Part shown: one piece after another, positions 61,752 through 64,000 of the stretch | Numbering within the stretch: the stretch's first letter is position 1 | Layout of the letters: every line of letters starts with the position of its first letter | DNA from: Owenia fusiformis | Lineage: Eukaryota > Annelida > Polychaeta > Sabellida > Oweniidae | Assembly (NCBI GenBank): GCA_903813345.2 | Contig: CAIIXF020000008.1 | Coordinates: forward strand, 13,252,822 to 13,316,821 | Reading direction: 5' to 3' | Length of the DNA stretch: 64,000 bases | Notes under the pieces: generated by a model | Seen by the model: only the letters and a program-made list of their open reading frames with translations | Told to the model about the DNA's origin: nothing | The model's database searches: none | Translations under genes and position numbers: made by a program

Positions 61752-64000
61752 ATGATACGTTCGACAATAGGATTAATACTGGTGAACGTAGTGGTGTTCA
61801 CCACATCTCAAAATGTACCATCAATTGTGACCCAGCAACCAAGACCAACTGAAAAGTACCCGCATTATTTGGAACTTGACGAACTTCAAAGATATCATTT
61901 GTTCTGGAGTTTTACAGAGGAATCCATCACGTTTGAGGCTCATGTGTTAACTAAAGGATGGGTAGGCTTAGGGCTGAGTACCTCGGGTGGTATGGTAGGA
62001 TCGGATATCGTCATTGGAGGCATTCGAGATGGTCAACCATATTTCAAGGTCAGTTATAAAACATTTCTGAAAATGGAAACAAACGTTAATAATGCGAAAG
62101 AGAAACAGAAAGCTTCAATAATGCTACAATAATATAAATTTGTTTTCTCAAAGTATACTTGTGTTTGTAATGTCGTATTCATAATTTAAATCAAAATGGC
62201 AATAATAAGGTTTTGCATCGATTTATGCATAGTAGTTCTTTTAAAGTTTTTTGATCCGCTGTGTAAAAGTTATAAAAGTGTAGTTAATTACTTCATTACT
62301 CATGTCCACAGACTCCATGCATGATGATCATATCAGAAATAGTAGCATTTGAAAGACACATAGACATACATGTACACATGCTAAATATATGTCCATAGGA
62401 TCGTTTTGCCACTGCTAATGCTAAACCTAGTGTTGATGAGAGTCAGGACTGGGAGCTGTTACTTGCAAAGGAGGAAGGACCGTTTACCGTTCTAAAGTTT
62501 ACCCGACCACTCACTAATTGTGACAATGAAGACAGAGATATAGAGGTGATTAGCCATTAGTTCTTGTGTATAATCACAGGCTGGTATCGAAAGATTTGTC
62601 CGCTGTGACGGAGCATGCTATTTTTCATAAAAACACTAAGAATGCTTCACGATTTATTTTTTAACTCATATGTTTCGTTATATCAAAGATAATTACTTAC
62701 TCCATGTAATGGATATATCATTTGCGTGTAACCTTCACTTCTGTTTGAAGTCCAATAACGCTAGGAGTAAAATCTATTGAAAACGGCGCCATAGTATCAA
62801 ACTCTAAAATGTACCATTTCTTTTTAACTTTTTAATGGCATGATATAGTGACACGATAATATTTTTCTTATGTTTTCAGCATAACTCTGAATGTATTAAT
62901 GAGATATTAATGCATTGGGTCTTTTCAATTTTTTTATAAAAAATAATATTAATATTTTTTGTCCGCTGCGACGGAGCATTTTTACAGTTCACATTTGCAA
63001 CTGCTTCGTCACAGCGGACAAAAAAATTAAACATTATTTTTTATAAAAGAATTAAAAAGACCAAATACATGAACATCTCATTTATACCTTCATAGTTATG
63101 CTGAAACCATGTGTAAATATTATCGTGTCACTATATCGTGCCATTAGAAAGTTAAACAAGAAATGGTACATTTTGAAGTATGATAGTCCGGCGCCATTTT
63201 CAATAGCTTTTCTTCCCAGCGTAATTGGACTTCAAACAGAAGTGAAAGTTACCCGCAAATGATATATCCATTGCATGGAGTAAGTAATTTTGTATGGTAT
63301 AACGAAACATATGAGTTAAAAAAATAAATCGTGAAGTATATTTAGTGTTTTTATGAAAAATAGCATGCTCCGTCACAGCGGACAAATATTTCGATACCAG
63401 CCTGTGATAATTACATGTAGTACTTGAGCAGATCAAAAATCAAACTTAATCCAATTCTTAAAGCAGCACAAAACTTTTCATTCTTGTTATTACAACCATC
63501 AACAATGCTTTTATTATTCAAGGAGGGTACCGTACGTTTGATTTACGCTTGGGGCGAAACTGATGGGGAATCCTCAGAAGAAGACCTTATGTACCACGGA
63601 GCCGAACACCGGGGAACAAAGAGCGTCAGTTTGTTGGATTATGGTAACCCTGAAGTCATGGATGTTACTGAAGAGGATGATCTACAACACTTTGACCTGC
63701 TTATTGGCAATGTAAGGAACCCATAAGAAAATACTATATGTACAGTCTCTGGTTGGAAAGGAATATTTCATCTTAATAATAGTCAAGAATACTTATTCAT
63801 ACAAGTTGCATGAGGCTAGTACACATTGTATGAGGCTAGTACATGTTGTGTGAGGCTTGGGTACATGTTACATGAGGTTACAGTACACATTGTATGAGGC
63901 TAGTGCATGCTGCACAAGGCTAGTTCACATTGTATGAGGCTAGTACAACTTGCATGAGGCTAGTACACATTGTACATGTATGAGCATGAGGCTAGTACAT
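61752..64000 (+). CDS. DBH-like monooxygenase (MOXD type), 5' part, continues past the right edge
   Basis: N-terminal part of a copper-dependent monooxygenase of the dopamine beta-hydroxylase/MOXD family, probably secreted or in the secretory pathway. Exons: 61752-62048 (99 codons), 62399-62545 (49 codons) and 63523-63711 (63 codons), all phase 0. A signal peptide is visible (MIRSTIGLILVNVVVFTTSQ). The rest is a DOMON domain: FWSFTEESITFEAHVLTKGW, VGLGLSTSGGMVGSDIVIGG, LKFTRPLTNCDNEDRDIE and GTVRLIYAWG. The segment LLDYGNPEVMD begins the link to the first copper domain, whose His and Met ligands would lie beyond the window, so activity cannot be judged. The second intron contains an 836-base palindromic element. 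MOXD1 itself is one possibility; a related DBH-like paralogue is equally possible. Confidence 0.9.
62573..63408. mobile_element. 836-base palindromic element in intron 2 of the MOXD-type gene
   Basis: Left arm starts ATCACAGGCTGGTATCGAAA and the right arm ends TTTCGATACCAGCCTGTGAT. Arms of about 390 bases are close inverses. The motif TTTGTCCGCTGTGACGGAGC occurs near each end and again, as a sharp hairpin, at the centre (62961-63020). No frame. Confidence 0.88.
63799..64000. repeat. tandem repeat with GCATGAGGCTAGTACA-like unit
   Basis: Units of about 20 bases (ATGAGGCTAGTACACATTGT) repeat with variation to the end of the window, in intron 3 of the MOXD-type gene. The array continues past the edge. 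Confidence 0.85.

Overview
The window looks like nuclear DNA of a marine invertebrate animal. It is AT-rich, genes are split by many GT-AG introns, there are no operons, and transposon remnants and palindromic elements are dense. The genes present (animal-type laccases, an animal alternative oxidase, a DOMON-type copper monooxygenase and tandem EF-hand proteins) fit a non-vertebrate metazoan, perhaps a lophotrochozoan. The phylum cannot be fixed by reading alone. No retrovirus, LTR element or CRISPR array was recognised.

Layout from left to right. (1) 1-13134, minus strand: two tandem multicopper oxidase (laccase) genes. The downstream copy runs off the left edge. The other is nearly complete at 9373-13134 and lacks only its first exon. 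Between them lie two Tc1/mariner-type fossils with roughly 200-base inverted ends and a near-perfect 890-base foldback element. (2) 18034-31699, plus strand: three tandem paralogues of a small four-EF-hand protein with the same six-exon layout, whose first coding exon is only the ATG. A 2.8 kb palindromic element sits between the first two. (3) 32869-49122, minus strand: a ten-exon gene whose spliced frame joins an acyl-CoA-dehydrogenase-fold domain to a cytochrome-b5-reductase-like FAD/NAD domain (765 codons). Its 11 kb first intron holds a nested minisatellite inside an apparently exact 2.95 kb tandem duplication. (4) 53210-59286, plus strand: a complete ten-exon mitochondrial alternative oxidase (367 codons), divergent from the fusion gene across 4.1 kb. 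(5) 61752-64000, plus strand: the first three coding exons of a DBH-like (MOXD-type) monooxygenase, which continues beyond the window.

Most exon joins were worked out by hand from splice sites and reading phase. The spliced coding lengths of the fusion gene (2298 nt), the oxidase (1104 nt) and the first EF-hand gene (558 nt) divide exactly by three, which supports the models. The most interesting items are three. The dehydrogenase-reductase fusion appears to lack the usual catalytic YEGT motif. An 86-base inverted copy of a laccase exon lies in a neighbouring intron of the same gene, and most of its differences from the exon are silent. The fusion gene and the alternative oxidase are arranged head to head.
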